A stretch of DNA of 10,933 nt from Candidatus Omnitrophota bacterium (GCA_026387595.1 JAPLLL010000059.1:1-10933); one strand, 5' to 3'; counted from the stretch's first letter, positions 1 to 6,344 are shown. Notes: a model not told the origin generated them from the sequence alone. Numbers and translations are program-made.

Positions 1-941
1 GGGGATTCTATTACCCGCGGCGCGAGTCTTGGCACTAAATGAGGTACAGCGGGAGCAACGTTGGCAACTACGCCGGGTCTGCGCACCACGGTTGGGCTTA
101 ATGCGGGCGGTCTTACCACGGTTGGCACTTTGGGGGCTGCAGCAGCTTTTACCGTTGGCCCCTTTCTTACCACTGTCGGCGTAAGGGGTGCGATCGGCGG
201 CGTTCCAAGCGGCATAAACCTTAAAATCGTCCCGGTATTTTTTCCGCAACTGTAGATAACAGCTCTACTCATGTCGGGAGCCAAGAATACGATCGCATGT
301 TTTGCGGACAGGTCGGTGTCTTTAAGGACTACCGTATTGCCCGGCGCGCTCCCTATCATGTTCACGCCCGGTTTTAATTTAAATTTAACTACTGCGGGGC
401 CCTGCATAACCGCCGGCTTAAGAAAAAGCTCCCCGTCTTTTCTTGCAAAAACCATCTCAACACCCTTCTGTCCTCCAAAAACAACGGTCGCGTTACTGTC
501 CGCGAACGCAACCTCTCCGACACTGCTATAGCCTATTTGAGTGCCATATGTCGAGGAAAGGTCATACAGTATTATCCTGCCATCCGCAGAGAGGTCAAGT
601 TCCGCGTGGATCCTTGAAACCGTATCAAAATTATCGTCTATCCCGCTTTCCCTGCCAATTATGTTTCTTCCCGGCCTGAGCGGATAAATCTTCCCGTTGG
701 GATCCGTCAGGCCTTCCGCAGATAATACCATAGGCGTATCACCCAGAAATATCGTGGCACCCATAACCGGCATACCTACCAGGATCTTAGTTTTCTGCGC
801 GGCAAGCTCCTCAAGATGCGCCTGAACCGGATCGATATTTTTTTCTTTAACCGAAAGTGGTCTTAGAGAATACGCGGGACGCGCGCCGGCTGCTGCAATA
901 AAAAATATTCCCAAAATTATTACGTTTCTTTTGTAGCCCAT
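1..941 (-). CDS. Exported tandem FHA-domain protein with PTVV-repeat tail (3' end cut by window edge)
   Basis: The frame is open from an ATG at 941 to the window edge: 313 codons, no stop. Residues 1-25 look like a Sec signal peptide: a basic start (YKR), a hydrophobic core (VIILGIFFIAAAGA) and an AYS cleavage site. Residues about 72-140 form a canonical FHA domain, a phosphothreonine-recognition fold, with G96-R97, S109-x-x-H112 and G133-T134. Residues about 184-242 look like a second FHA domain that keeps S212-x-x-H215 and G237-T238 but has Ser198 where the ligand-binding Arg is expected. Residues 254-310 are rich in Pro, Val, Ala and Arg with recurring PTVV, probably extended or disordered. 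FHA domains usually work in the cytoplasm, so an export signal is odd. The ATG is the only plausible start because a TAG lies upstream in frame, and it has no Shine-Dalgarno. The C-terminus is unseen, so the overall function is unknown. Confidence 0.85.
   Translation of the reverse strand, partial: MGYKRNVIILGIFFIAAAGARPAYSLRPLSVKEKNIDPVQAHLEELAAQKTKILVGMPVMGATIFLGDTPMVLSAEGLTDPNGKIYPLRPGRNIIGRESGIDDNFDTVSRIHAELDLSADGRIILYDLSSTYGTQIGYSSVGEVAFADSNATVVFGGQKGVEMVFARKDGELFLKPAVMQGPAVVKFKLKPGVNMIGSAPGNTVVLKDTDLSAKHAIVFLAPDMSRAVIYSCGKNTGTILRFMPLGTPPIAPLTPTVVRKGPTVKAAAAPKVPTVVRPPALSPTVVRRPGVVANVAPAVPHLVPRLAPRVIES
81..179 (-). repeat. Degenerate PTVV(R) protein repeats in the FHA protein tail
   Basis: Reading the minus strand, PTVVR is encoded three times (residues 255-259, 273-277 and 283-287), with a partial PTVK at 262-265. 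The underlying DNA is a loosely conserved CCAACCGTGGTA-like unit. Spacing is irregular (7 to 11 residues between starts), so this is a low-complexity linker or motif array and not a strict tandem repeat. It may continue as VPHLVPRLAPRV toward the window edge. Confidence 0.7.
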
Positions 942-951
942 GACTGAAGTA

Positions 952-979
952 AGTATATCATATAAACTTCGTATTACAA
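952..979 (-). promoter_or_regulatory. Candidate sigma70 promoter of the FHA gene, near-leaderless
   Basis: On the minus strand TTGTAA (979-974, 4 of 6 to consensus) and TATACT (957-952, 5 of 6) are separated by 16 bases. Two runs of T on the plus strand (984-990 and 994-999), about one helical turn apart, lie just upstream and could act as an UP-like A-tract. The expected transcription start falls near 945, only a few bases before the ATG at 941, which agrees with the missing Shine-Dalgarno. Confidence 0.4.
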
Positions 980-1030
980 GCTATTTTTTTAACTTTTTTA
1001 TTTACTAACATCAAATCAAAGCGTCAACAG

Positions 1031-1043
1031 GGTGTCTGACACC
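1031..1043. repeat. 13-bp palindrome GGTGTCTGACACC upstream of the DUF2148 promoter
   Basis: This is a perfect odd palindrome (6+1+6) ending 7 bases before the -35 hexamer at 1051. Two close relatives lie just downstream of the same gene, at 1634-1646 and 1670-1682. It could be an operator for a dimeric regulator, or one unit of a dispersed REP-type repeat. The flanking relatives favour the dispersed repeat. Confidence 0.6.
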
Positions 1044-1050
1044 TTTGCAA

Positions 1051-1079
1051 TTGACAGAAAAACTACCGGATGATATATT
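1051..1079 (+). promoter_or_regulatory. Near-consensus sigma70 promoter of the DUF2148 gene
   Basis: TTGACA (1051-1056, perfect -35) and TATATT (1074-1079, 5 of 6 for -10) are separated by exactly 17 bases. Transcription should begin near 1086, leaving a leader of about 17 bases that holds little more than the ribosome binding site. This rules out the upstream in-frame start at 1070, which lies inside the promoter. Confidence 0.75.
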
Positions 1080-1086
1080 GTAACCG

Positions 1087-1094
1087 AAGGGGGA
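1087..1094 (+). promoter_or_regulatory. Ribosome binding site AAGGGGGA that fixes the start at 1103
   Basis: This purine-rich Shine-Dalgarno-like sequence ends 8 bases before the ATG at 1103. Together with the promoter it selects that ATG over the earlier in-frame start codon at 1070. Confidence 0.65.
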
Positions 1095-1102
1095 TCCGTA
1101 AA

Positions 1103-1633
1103 ATGATACGAGAATCAGGCGAAGCTGAAATCTTGGCAATAGAGCAGGTGGCGAATTTGATGGCCGCTGCGGCAAGGACAGCGCCGAAGACATGCGGCAT
1201 AGATAATATCCCTGTTTTGATCCTGACCGAAAAAGACGTTAAATCCCTGATCCCGAAAATGGCCGAGATATCGAAACGCGAGAACAGGCCGAGCCTTGAA
1301 CGCGATTCCCGGAATATCGAGAACGTAAAGGTTTGCGTCGTGCTTGGCGCAAAGTCGAATCCGCCCGGGTTGAATTGCGGTTTTTGCGGATTTAAGACCT
1401 GCAATGAGTTGAAGGAAAAAGACGGGATCTGCGCGTTTAATTCCATGGACCTGGGAATAGCCCTGGGTTCAGCGTCGGAAATAGCGGGCCGGTTTCATAT
1501 CGACAACCGGCTCATGTATTCCATTGGCAGGGCTAGCCTTGAACTTGGCCTGTTTGATAAGGAAGTAAAACAGGCTATCGGCATACCGCTTAGCGCAACC
1601 GGAAAAAACATATTCTTTGACCGCAAATTATAA
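1103..1633 (+). CDS. DUF2148 ferredoxin-like Fe-S protein
   Basis: The product is 176 residues from the ATG at 1103. It matches my recollection of the DUF2148 family (uncharacterised proteins with a ferredoxin-type domain): an N-terminal AARTAPKTCGIDNI block at about residues 24-37 and a central cysteine cluster. The cluster is C92-x2-C95-G-x3-C100-x9-C110, the spacing of the small [4Fe-4S] domain seen in RnfB-like proteins, so one bound [4Fe-4S] cluster is likely. C31 and C78 are additional. There is no signal peptide or membrane segment, so the protein is probably cytoplasmic. The specific reaction is unknown; an electron-transfer or radical-maturation role would be speculation. It is the only convincing plus-strand gene in the window, has its own promoter, converges on rpsA, and is flanked by related palindromes. 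Confidence 0.85.
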   Translation: MIRESGEAEILAIEQVANLMAAAARTAPKTCGIDNIPVLILTEKDVKSLIPKMAEISKRENRPSLERDSRNIENVKVCVVLGAKSNPPGLNCGFCGFKTCNELKEKDGICAFNSMDLGIALGSASEIAGRFHIDNRLMYSIGRASLELGLFDKEVKQAIGIPLSATGKNIFFDRKL

Positions 1634-1685
1634 AGTGACTGACACTGCCTGACCATATACGCCCCTGCAAGTGTCTGTCACTTTA
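1631..1685. terminator. 16-bp inverted repeat between convergent DUF2148 and rpsA genes
   Basis: The left arm TAAAGTGACTGACACT (1631-1646) pairs with AGTGTCTGTCACTTTA (1670-1685) with one mismatch, closing a 23-base loop. The left arm overlaps the stop codon of the plus-strand gene, and the right arm ends 6 bases before the rpsA stop. The position fits a bidirectional terminator for convergent genes, but the T tracts are short (TTT on plus, TTTATAATTT on minus), so intrinsic termination is uncertain. Each arm is itself a near-palindrome related to 1031-1043, so it may instead be a REP-like element reused as a terminator. Confidence 0.55.
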
Positions 1686-1691
1686 CACCTG

Positions 1692-3257
1692 TCACACGTC
1701 TTTATTACTGAGCGCGATCTTCTTCTGCTCCACGTCCACCTTGACAACCCGCACTTTCACTTTCTGGTCCACCTTATAAAGCGTGTCCAGTTTCGCGGCG
1801 GATTCCTGCTTAAGTTCGCTTATATGTATGAGCCCTTCCAGGTCTTTCCTGAGTTCCACAAAAACCCCGAAATTCACGATCTTTGTGACCGTGCCCTCTA
1901 TTTCAATACCTGATGGGAACTCATTGGCGATCTCCGGCCACGGATCAGGCGTCAGCTGTTTTATGCCGAGCGCGATCTTCCTGTTCGTCTTATCCACAGA
2001 TAGGACAACCGCCTCTATCTCCTCGCCTTTTTTAAAGATCTCTTTGGGGTGGCCAACCTTCTTTGTCCAGGATACATCCGAGATGTGCACAAGACCGTCC
2101 AGGCCCTCTTCAAGCTCGACAAATACGCCGTAGTCCACAATGTTGCGCGCCTTGCCTTTTACCTTTGTCCCCACGGGGTATTTTACCTCTATGTCGCCCC
2201 ACGGGTCCTGCTCAAGCTGTTTTATCCCGAGAGAGATCCTTTGGTTCTGGCGGTCTATATCCAGCACGATCACTTCAATCTCGTCCCCCACTTTTAAGAT
2301 CTCGTTCGGGTGCGCTATCTTTTTCTTCCATGACATTTCGGAAACGTGGACAAGGCCTTCGATCCCTTTTTCTAGCTCGACAAAGGCGCCGTAAGGAGCA
2401 AGATTGGTAACCCTGCCCTTCAGCCTTGAACCGACAGGGAACTTCGTATCCACATCAAGCCACGGGTTCGGGCTTTTTTGTTTAAGGCCGAGAGAGATCT
2501 TGCCCGCTGCCTTATCAATGTCCAGCACCATTACCTCAAGCCTGTCTCCCACTTTCACGACTTCGCTTGGATGGCTTATCCTGCCCCAGCTCATATCCGT
2601 TATGTGCAAGAGGCCGTCTGCCCCGCCCAGGTCTATGAACGCGCCGAAGTCAGTGACGTTTTTCACGTTGCCGGTCACGATCTGGCCCTTTATAAGTTCA
2701 GCTATGACCTTGGCCTTTTCCTCGAATAACTTCTGCTGCAGGGCATCTTTTCTTGAAAGGACCACATTCTTCCTGAGCTTATTTATCGTGACGATCTTAA
2801 AATCCAGGACCTGGCCGAACTGCTGGTTTATATCCTGGTGGCCCCTCAACGTGGCAAGGGATGTCGGCAAAAACGCGTCAGCGCCTATGTCAACAATGTA
2901 TCCGCCTTTTACCCTGCGGGTTATCTTGCCCTGTATCATACTGCCTTCTTTATATCTTGATATCACGGCCTCCCAGCCCTGGGCCCGACGCACCTTCTGC
3001 CAGGAAAGAACGGGCATGCCGTGTTCGTTTTCTTTGGATTCAACGAGTACCTCTATTTCATCGCCCACCTTTATTGAAGACGGGTCGCTGAATTCATATA
3101 TGGGTATTATTCCTTCGGATTTATAACCCACATCCACCAGTATTTCCTTTGCCCTGATCTCCACGATCCGGCCCTTGACAATATCCCCTTCCTTGAACGA
3201 CTTTATGGACGCGCCGTACAATGAAGCAAAATCATTACCCTCTTTTATGTTATCCAT
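1692..3257 (-). CDS. rpsA: 30S ribosomal protein S1 (six S1 domains)
   Basis: The product is 521 residues with six consecutive OB-fold S1 RNA-binding domains, at roughly 23-88, 104-170, 189-259, 275-346, 361-433 and 448-517. Domains 3-6 carry the canonical motifs (DFGAFIDL..GLLHITDMSW, YGAFVELEKGIEGLVHVSEMSW, YGVFVELEEGLDGLVHISDVSW, FGVFVELRKDLEGLIHISEL). Domains 1 and 2 are divergent, as expected for the ribosome-binding part in six-domain S1. The protein helps recruit and unfold mRNA on the 30S subunit. The length is close to proteobacterial S1. The start ATG at 3257 overlaps the end of ispH by 8 bases. A strong AGGAGGAAGG within the last ispH codons serves as the binding site, so translation is probably coupled. 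It is the last gene of the operon. Confidence 0.96.
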   Translation of the reverse strand: MDNIKEGNDFASLYGASIKSFKEGDIVKGRIVEIRAKEILVDVGYKSEGIIPIYEFSDPSSIKVGDEIEVLVESKENEHGMPVLSWQKVRRAQGWEAVISRYKEGSMIQGKITRRVKGGYIVDIGADAFLPTSLATLRGHQDINQQFGQVLDFKIVTINKLRKNVVLSRKDALQQKLFEEKAKVIAELIKGQIVTGNVKNVTDFGAFIDLGGADGLLHITDMSWGRISHPSEVVKVGDRLEVMVLDIDKAAGKISLGLKQKSPNPWLDVDTKFPVGSRLKGRVTNLAPYGAFVELEKGIEGLVHVSEMSWKKKIAHPNEILKVGDEIEVIVLDIDRQNQRISLGIKQLEQDPWGDIEVKYPVGTKVKGKARNIVDYGVFVELEEGLDGLVHISDVSWTKKVGHPKEIFKKGEEIEAVVLSVDKTNRKIALGIKQLTPDPWPEIANEFPSGIEIEGTVTKIVNFGVFVELRKDLEGLIHISELKQESAAKLDTLYKVDQKVKVRVVKVDVEQKKIALSNKDV

Positions 3258-4131
3258 TTCCCATGCCTTCCTCCTTTATCATTAAGATTTTATTTTTTAC
3301 TTCCTCTATCACCCAATCCGGCGTTGAGGCCCCACTCGCTATGCCGATACGGCCCGCGCCCTTGAACCACGCTTTTTTTAATTCATCCGCAGTCTCGATA
3401 TGATACGTGCCCTTGCAGATGTTTGAACAGATCTCAAACAGCCTTTTTGTATTCGCGGACATTTTCCCGCCTATAATAACAATAACGTCTGAGTCCTTTG
3501 CCAGCGCGGCAGCGGATTCCTGCCGTTTCTGCGTATCGCTGCATATCGTATTAAAGATACGTATCTCTGAAAAACCTTTTTCCATGACGGCCGAGATCAC
3601 CTTAATGTAATTCGCGGGAAGCTGCGTTGTCTGGCTGACTATGCCTATTTTTTTATGCGGGAATTCTATTGTCCCCAGCTCTTTTTCATCCTTTACCACT
3701 GCCGCTGTCCCGCCTGAAAACCCCATAAGCGATTCCACTTCCGGATGGCGCCTGTCCCCGAATATGACTATGAAATAACCGTCCTTGCTTAAGGCCTCCA
3801 CCGTTTTCTGGGTTGACATGACATACGGGCAGGTCGCGTCAACAACCCGCAGGCCCTTTGCCTTTATCTGCGAGAATACTTTGGGCGCGGCGCCGTGCGA
3901 TGAAATAACAACTACGCCCTTTTTTATATCGTCCAGGCTCGCGGGCTTAAGACCTTCCTTTGTAAGTTCTTCAACGACCTGGTTATTGTGTATTATCGGG
4001 CCAAGGGAATAAACACCTGCGTCCTTGTTCTTATCAAGGGCCTCTTTGGCTATCCGCATCGCTCTTTTTACCCCGAAACAAAACCCGGAGCATTGCGCAA
4101 CTTCGATCTTATTCTCTGCCAAGCTCTTCAA
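3250..4131 (-). CDS. ispH: 4-hydroxy-3-methylbut-2-enyl diphosphate reductase
   Basis: The product is 293 residues. IspH is the last enzyme of the MEP isoprenoid pathway and reduces HMBPP to IPP and DMAPP with a [4Fe-4S] cluster. The three cluster cysteines are visible: C18 in GFCFGV, C101 in DATCPYV and C197 in TICSDT. Substrate-site residues include H48, H79, H129-P-E131, T168-T169 and the SGASTPDW stretch at 266-273. The start is unusual: no ATG lies near the N-terminus. The TTG at 4131 is preferred, with AGGAGG 12 bases upstream inside plsC; a second TTG at 4122 is possible. With the first, the gene overlaps plsC by 23 bases. The ispH-rpsA neighbourhood is common in bacteria, and in some Clostridia I recall the two being fused. 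Here they are separate with an 8-base overlap. Confidence 0.95.
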   Translation of the reverse strand: MKSLAENKIEVAQCSGFCFGVKRAMRIAKEALDKNKDAGVYSLGPIIHNNQVVEELTKEGLKPASLDDIKKGVVVISSHGAAPKVFSQIKAKGLRVVDATCPYVMSTQKTVEALSKDGYFIVIFGDRRHPEVESLMGFSGGTAAVVKDEKELGTIEFPHKKIGIVSQTTQLPANYIKVISAVMEKGFSEIRIFNTICSDTQKRQESAAALAKDSDVIVIIGGKMSANTKRLFEICSNICKGTYHIETADELKKAWFKGAGRIGIASGASTPDWVIEEVKNKILMIKEEGMGNG

Positions 4132-4714
4132 TTTCTCTCATTACCTCCTGGCTGAACGCCAGATAATCATATTCCCCGCCCGCCTTTGCGAACATCTCCG
4201 GCCTAAGGGACTTGCCTACCGTGACCTCAACGCGTTTAAACCTTATAAAAACTGTATGATGCGGCAGCGCCCTGTCGGTCCCTCTTATGAAAACAGGAAC
4301 TACAGGCACCTTTGCCTTAACCGCAAGAAAGCCTACCCCGCCCTTGGGATCTTTTATCGTTCCGTTCCGGGAGCGCGTGCCTTCGGGGAAAAGCGCCACT
4401 ACCCCGCCCTTTTTCAATTTTTCGAACGAACCCCTTATTGCGGCAAGGTCGAATTTTCCGCGCTTTATCGGGATAACACCCACGCTTGCGCCCCACCACT
4501 TGAAAAAGGAGTTGTGGAACAGGTCCTCACGGGCAAGAAATGTTACCATCCCTTTCCACGCCATGCCTACTGCAGGCGGGTCAAGGAAACTCAAATGGTT
4601 GCCTGCGATTATAAAAGGCCCGGCCTTTGGAAAATTCTCAGTGCCTTTTACGCGGTACCCGAAACATGCTTTAAAGAGCAGCCAGAAAATAGAACGGGAT
4701 ATCCAATATATCAT
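4109..4714 (-). CDS. plsC: 1-acyl-sn-glycerol-3-phosphate acyltransferase
   Basis: The product is 201 residues, short but within range for compact PlsC proteins. PlsC acylates lysophosphatidic acid to phosphatidic acid at the inner membrane. The four acyltransferase motifs are in order: catalytic N39-H-x-S-x-x-D45, GVIPIKRG (79-86), FPEGTRS (109-115) and VPVVPV (136-141). The hydrophobic start (MIYWISRSIFWLLF) is likely a membrane anchor or interfacial helix. The ATG at 4714 lies 2 bases after the cmk stop (TAATAATG arrangement), so translation is probably coupled. A related acyltransferase acting on another lysolipid cannot be excluded from sequence alone. Confidence 0.93.
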   Translation of the reverse strand: MIYWISRSIFWLLFKACFGYRVKGTENFPKAGPFIIAGNHLSFLDPPAVGMAWKGMVTFLAREDLFHNSFFKWWGASVGVIPIKRGKFDLAAIRGSFEKLKKGGVVALFPEGTRSRNGTIKDPKGGVGFLAVKAKVPVVPVFIRGTDRALPHHTVFIRFKRVEVTVGKSLRPEMFAKAGGEYDYLAFSQEVMREIEELGRE

Positions 4715-4716
4715 TA

Positions 4717-5394
4717 TTATTTACGGATCTCGCGAAGGACCTTTTCAGCGGTTTCATTTATCGTGAGCCGCGTCGTATCTATGCAGATCGCGTCCTTCGC
4801 CTTTTTAAGCGCGCCTACCTTGCGCGTTTTATCGCTTATGTCGCGCCTTTCGGCGTCTTTCTCGACCTCTTCGAGCGAGGCCTTCATGCCCATCGCCGTC
4901 ATTTCGTCAAAGCGCCTTTTTGCGCGCTCTTTCAGGTCGGCGTCCAGATAAAATTTATAATCCGCGTCGGGAAACACAACCGTTGTCGTATCTCTTCCTT
5001 CAAGCACAGCGCCGTCTTTTTCGCCTATTTCGCGCTGCACCTTTACCATGCACTCGCGCACGCCGGGCACTTTTGCGATATATCTGATGTTTGCAGTGAC
5101 TTCGGGCGTACGTATGTCATAAGTAACTTCTTGTTTATCCAGAAATACTTTTATCTCATCGCGCTTTTCGTTCATTGTAAGTTCAATTTTTGTTTTCCTG
5201 GCCAGTTCAACAAGCGCATTCTCATCTTCAAGGTTAATATTTTCACGCATCGCCTTAAGCGTAAGCGCGCGGTACATCGCGCCGGTGTCCAGATAAAGAA
5301 GCCCCAACTCTTTTGCGACGAGCTTGCTTATCGTGCTTTTTCCGCTGCCTGCCGGACCGTCAATAGCGATCACCAGGCCCTTACGCTTTGCCAT
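4717..5394 (-). CDS. cmk: Cytidylate kinase
   Basis: The product is 225 residues, the usual size of bacterial (d)CMP kinase, which phosphorylates CMP and dCMP with ATP. The P-loop GPAGSGKST is at 13-21. The nucleotide-monophosphate region includes YLDTGAMYRA (34-43) and IRTPEVT (94-100). The GRD motif at 133-135 continues as TTTVVFPDA where many homologues have IGTVVFPDA, a small substitution next to the CMP-binding Arg-Asp. The lid region has ERRDISDKTR (182-191), and the end has DAICIDTT (201-208). The start ATG at 5394 has an AGGAGGGG 12 bases upstream, rather far away and buried in a stem-loop. It is followed directly by plsC. Confidence 0.95.
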   Translation of the reverse strand: MAKRKGLVIAIDGPAGSGKSTISKLVAKELGLLYLDTGAMYRALTLKAMRENINLEDENALVELARKTKIELTMNEKRDEIKVFLDKQEVTYDIRTPEVTANIRYIAKVPGVRECMVKVQREIGEKDGAVLEGRDTTTVVFPDADYKFYLDADLKERAKRRFDEMTAMGMKASLEEVEKDAERRDISDKTRKVGALKKAKDAICIDTTRLTINETAEKVLREIRK

Positions 5395-5400
5395 AGCTTA

Positions 5401-5449
5401 ACCCATCCCCTCCTGCTTACCCAATCACCCGCTATAGGAGGGGCTGGGT
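5401..5449 (-). promoter_or_regulatory. Stem-loop sequestering the cmk Shine-Dalgarno at the tyrA-cmk junction
   Basis: On the minus strand ACCCAGCCCCTCCT (5449-5436), which encodes the last tyrA codons, pairs with AGGAGGGGATGGGT (5414-5401) at 13 of 14 positions across a 21-base loop. The 3' arm contains the only Shine-Dalgarno-like sequence before cmk, and the 5' arm supplies its anti-sequence CCCCTCCT. A ribosome ending tyrA at 5432 would open the stem, so translational coupling of cmk to tyrA is the natural reading. No T tract follows on the minus strand, so termination is unlikely. Confidence 0.6.
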
Positions 5450-6304
5450 AAATTTATCGCGTTTTGATTTTGCGCTGCCCAGGAACTTTACTACCTGACT
5501 ACGGTTTCCCCTGGCCAGGGCAATAGAAAGTTCCCGCAGCCTTTTTTCAAACATGCGGCCGGACCTTAGCACTTCTTTTTTATTGGACAAAAATATATCG
5601 GCCCATAATTCAGGGTCGCTTGACGCGACGCGGGTCGTATCCTTAAATCCTTCAGCCGCGTATGCAATGTCTTTCACAGGGACGGCCGCCGCAAGACTGA
5701 ATGCGGCCAGGTGCGGCAGATGGCTTATCAAAGCAATGCTGCGGTCATGGGCCGCAGGGCTCATTACCGAGACTTTTGCGCCGAGCGCCTGCCAGAAATT
5801 TATAATTTTATTAAGCGCAAGCTTATCTGTCCGCCCGGTCTTGGTCACTATGCACGGGGACCCCTCTAAAAGGCCCGCCGTTGCGAACTCAACGCCTGCG
5901 TGTTCTGAGCCTGCCATCGGGTGCGCGCCTACGAACAGGGTCTTTCTTTTTGCGGTTGCTTTTTCAGTTTTTGCAACAATCCATTTTTTTGTGCTACCGG
6001 CATCGGTTATGATAGCGCCTTTTTTGGCGTGCCCGGCCGCTTCAGCTGCCATTTTAGGAATAAAGCTTACCGGCGTTGCAATAACTATGATATCGGCGGC
6101 CTTCACTCCTTCTGCAACAGACAGTGTCCCTTTATCAATTGTCTTGCGTTTCAGGGCGCGCTTCAGCGTAGACGCCCTTCTGAATACACCAATGACTTCC
6201 TTTGCCAAATGCCTCTTCTTCAAGGCAAGGCCTATGGAGCCGCCTATCAAACCAACTCCTATAATAGTTACGCGATTATACTTTGCCATTTTATTTGTAA
6301 CCAT
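5432..6304 (-). CDS. tyrA: Prephenate (or arogenate) dehydrogenase
   Basis: The product is 290 residues with an N-terminal Rossmann domain and a C-terminal helical dimerisation domain, and no ACT domain. It oxidatively decarboxylates prephenate to 4-hydroxyphenylpyruvate (or arogenate to tyrosine). Visible motifs are G16-x-G-LIGG (16-22), AHPMAGSEHAG (127-137), SHLPH (194-198) and KDTTRVASSDPELW (221-234). After the second beta strand the sequence is GVFRRAST, with no Asp or Glu where NAD-dependent relatives have one, suggesting NADP preference. The start is uncertain: neither ATG 6304 nor ATG 6289 has a Shine-Dalgarno, and the family pattern favours either. An 87-base gap with hairpins precedes it. 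Its last codons form one arm of the cmk leader stem-loop. Confidence 0.93.
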   Translation of the reverse strand: MVTNKMAKYNRVTIIGVGLIGGSIGLALKKRHLAKEVIGVFRRASTLKRALKRKTIDKGTLSVAEGVKAADIIVIATPVSFIPKMAAEAAGHAKKGAIITDAGSTKKWIVAKTEKATAKRKTLFVGAHPMAGSEHAGVEFATAGLLEGSPCIVTKTGRTDKLALNKIINFWQALGAKVSVMSPAAHDRSIALISHLPHLAAFSLAAAVPVKDIAYAAEGFKDTTRVASSDPELWADIFLSNKKEVLRSGRMFEKRLRELSIALARGNRSQVVKFLGSAKSKRDKFTQPLL

Positions 6305-6312
6305 TCGTTGCG

Positions 6313-6335
6313 GTTGCTACTCAGTTTATTGCAAC
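6313..6335. repeat. Small inverted repeat just upstream of tyrA
   Basis: GTTGC (6313-6317) and GCAAC (6331-6335) are complementary across a 13-base loop, with an additional GTTGC at 6307-6311. The stem is short. It lies between the larger 6345-6380 hairpin and the tyrA start, which has no recognisable ribosome binding site. Confidence 0.3.
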
Positions 6336-6344
6336 AACTCTATG

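Noticed and set aside
1070..1102. Earlier start for the DUF2148 protein at 1070
   Set aside because: It lies inside the -35/-10 region. The Shine-Dalgarno at 1087-1094 and the family's usual N-terminus support 1103.
2404..3126. 240-codon plus-strand frame and several smaller ones across rpsA
   Set aside because: They are antisense to the S1 repeats, with repeated Ser/Phe/Thr-rich translations that mirror the domain repeats. No ribosome binding sites or family motifs support them.
1692..4131. IspH-S1 fusion protein
   Set aside because: IspH ends with its own TAA at 3250-3252 and rpsA starts in a different frame at 3257, so these are two separate overlapping genes.
4025..4951. 308-codon plus-strand frame across ispH, plsC and cmk
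   Set aside because: It is antisense to three genes with intact catalytic motifs, and its translation has no recognisable domain.
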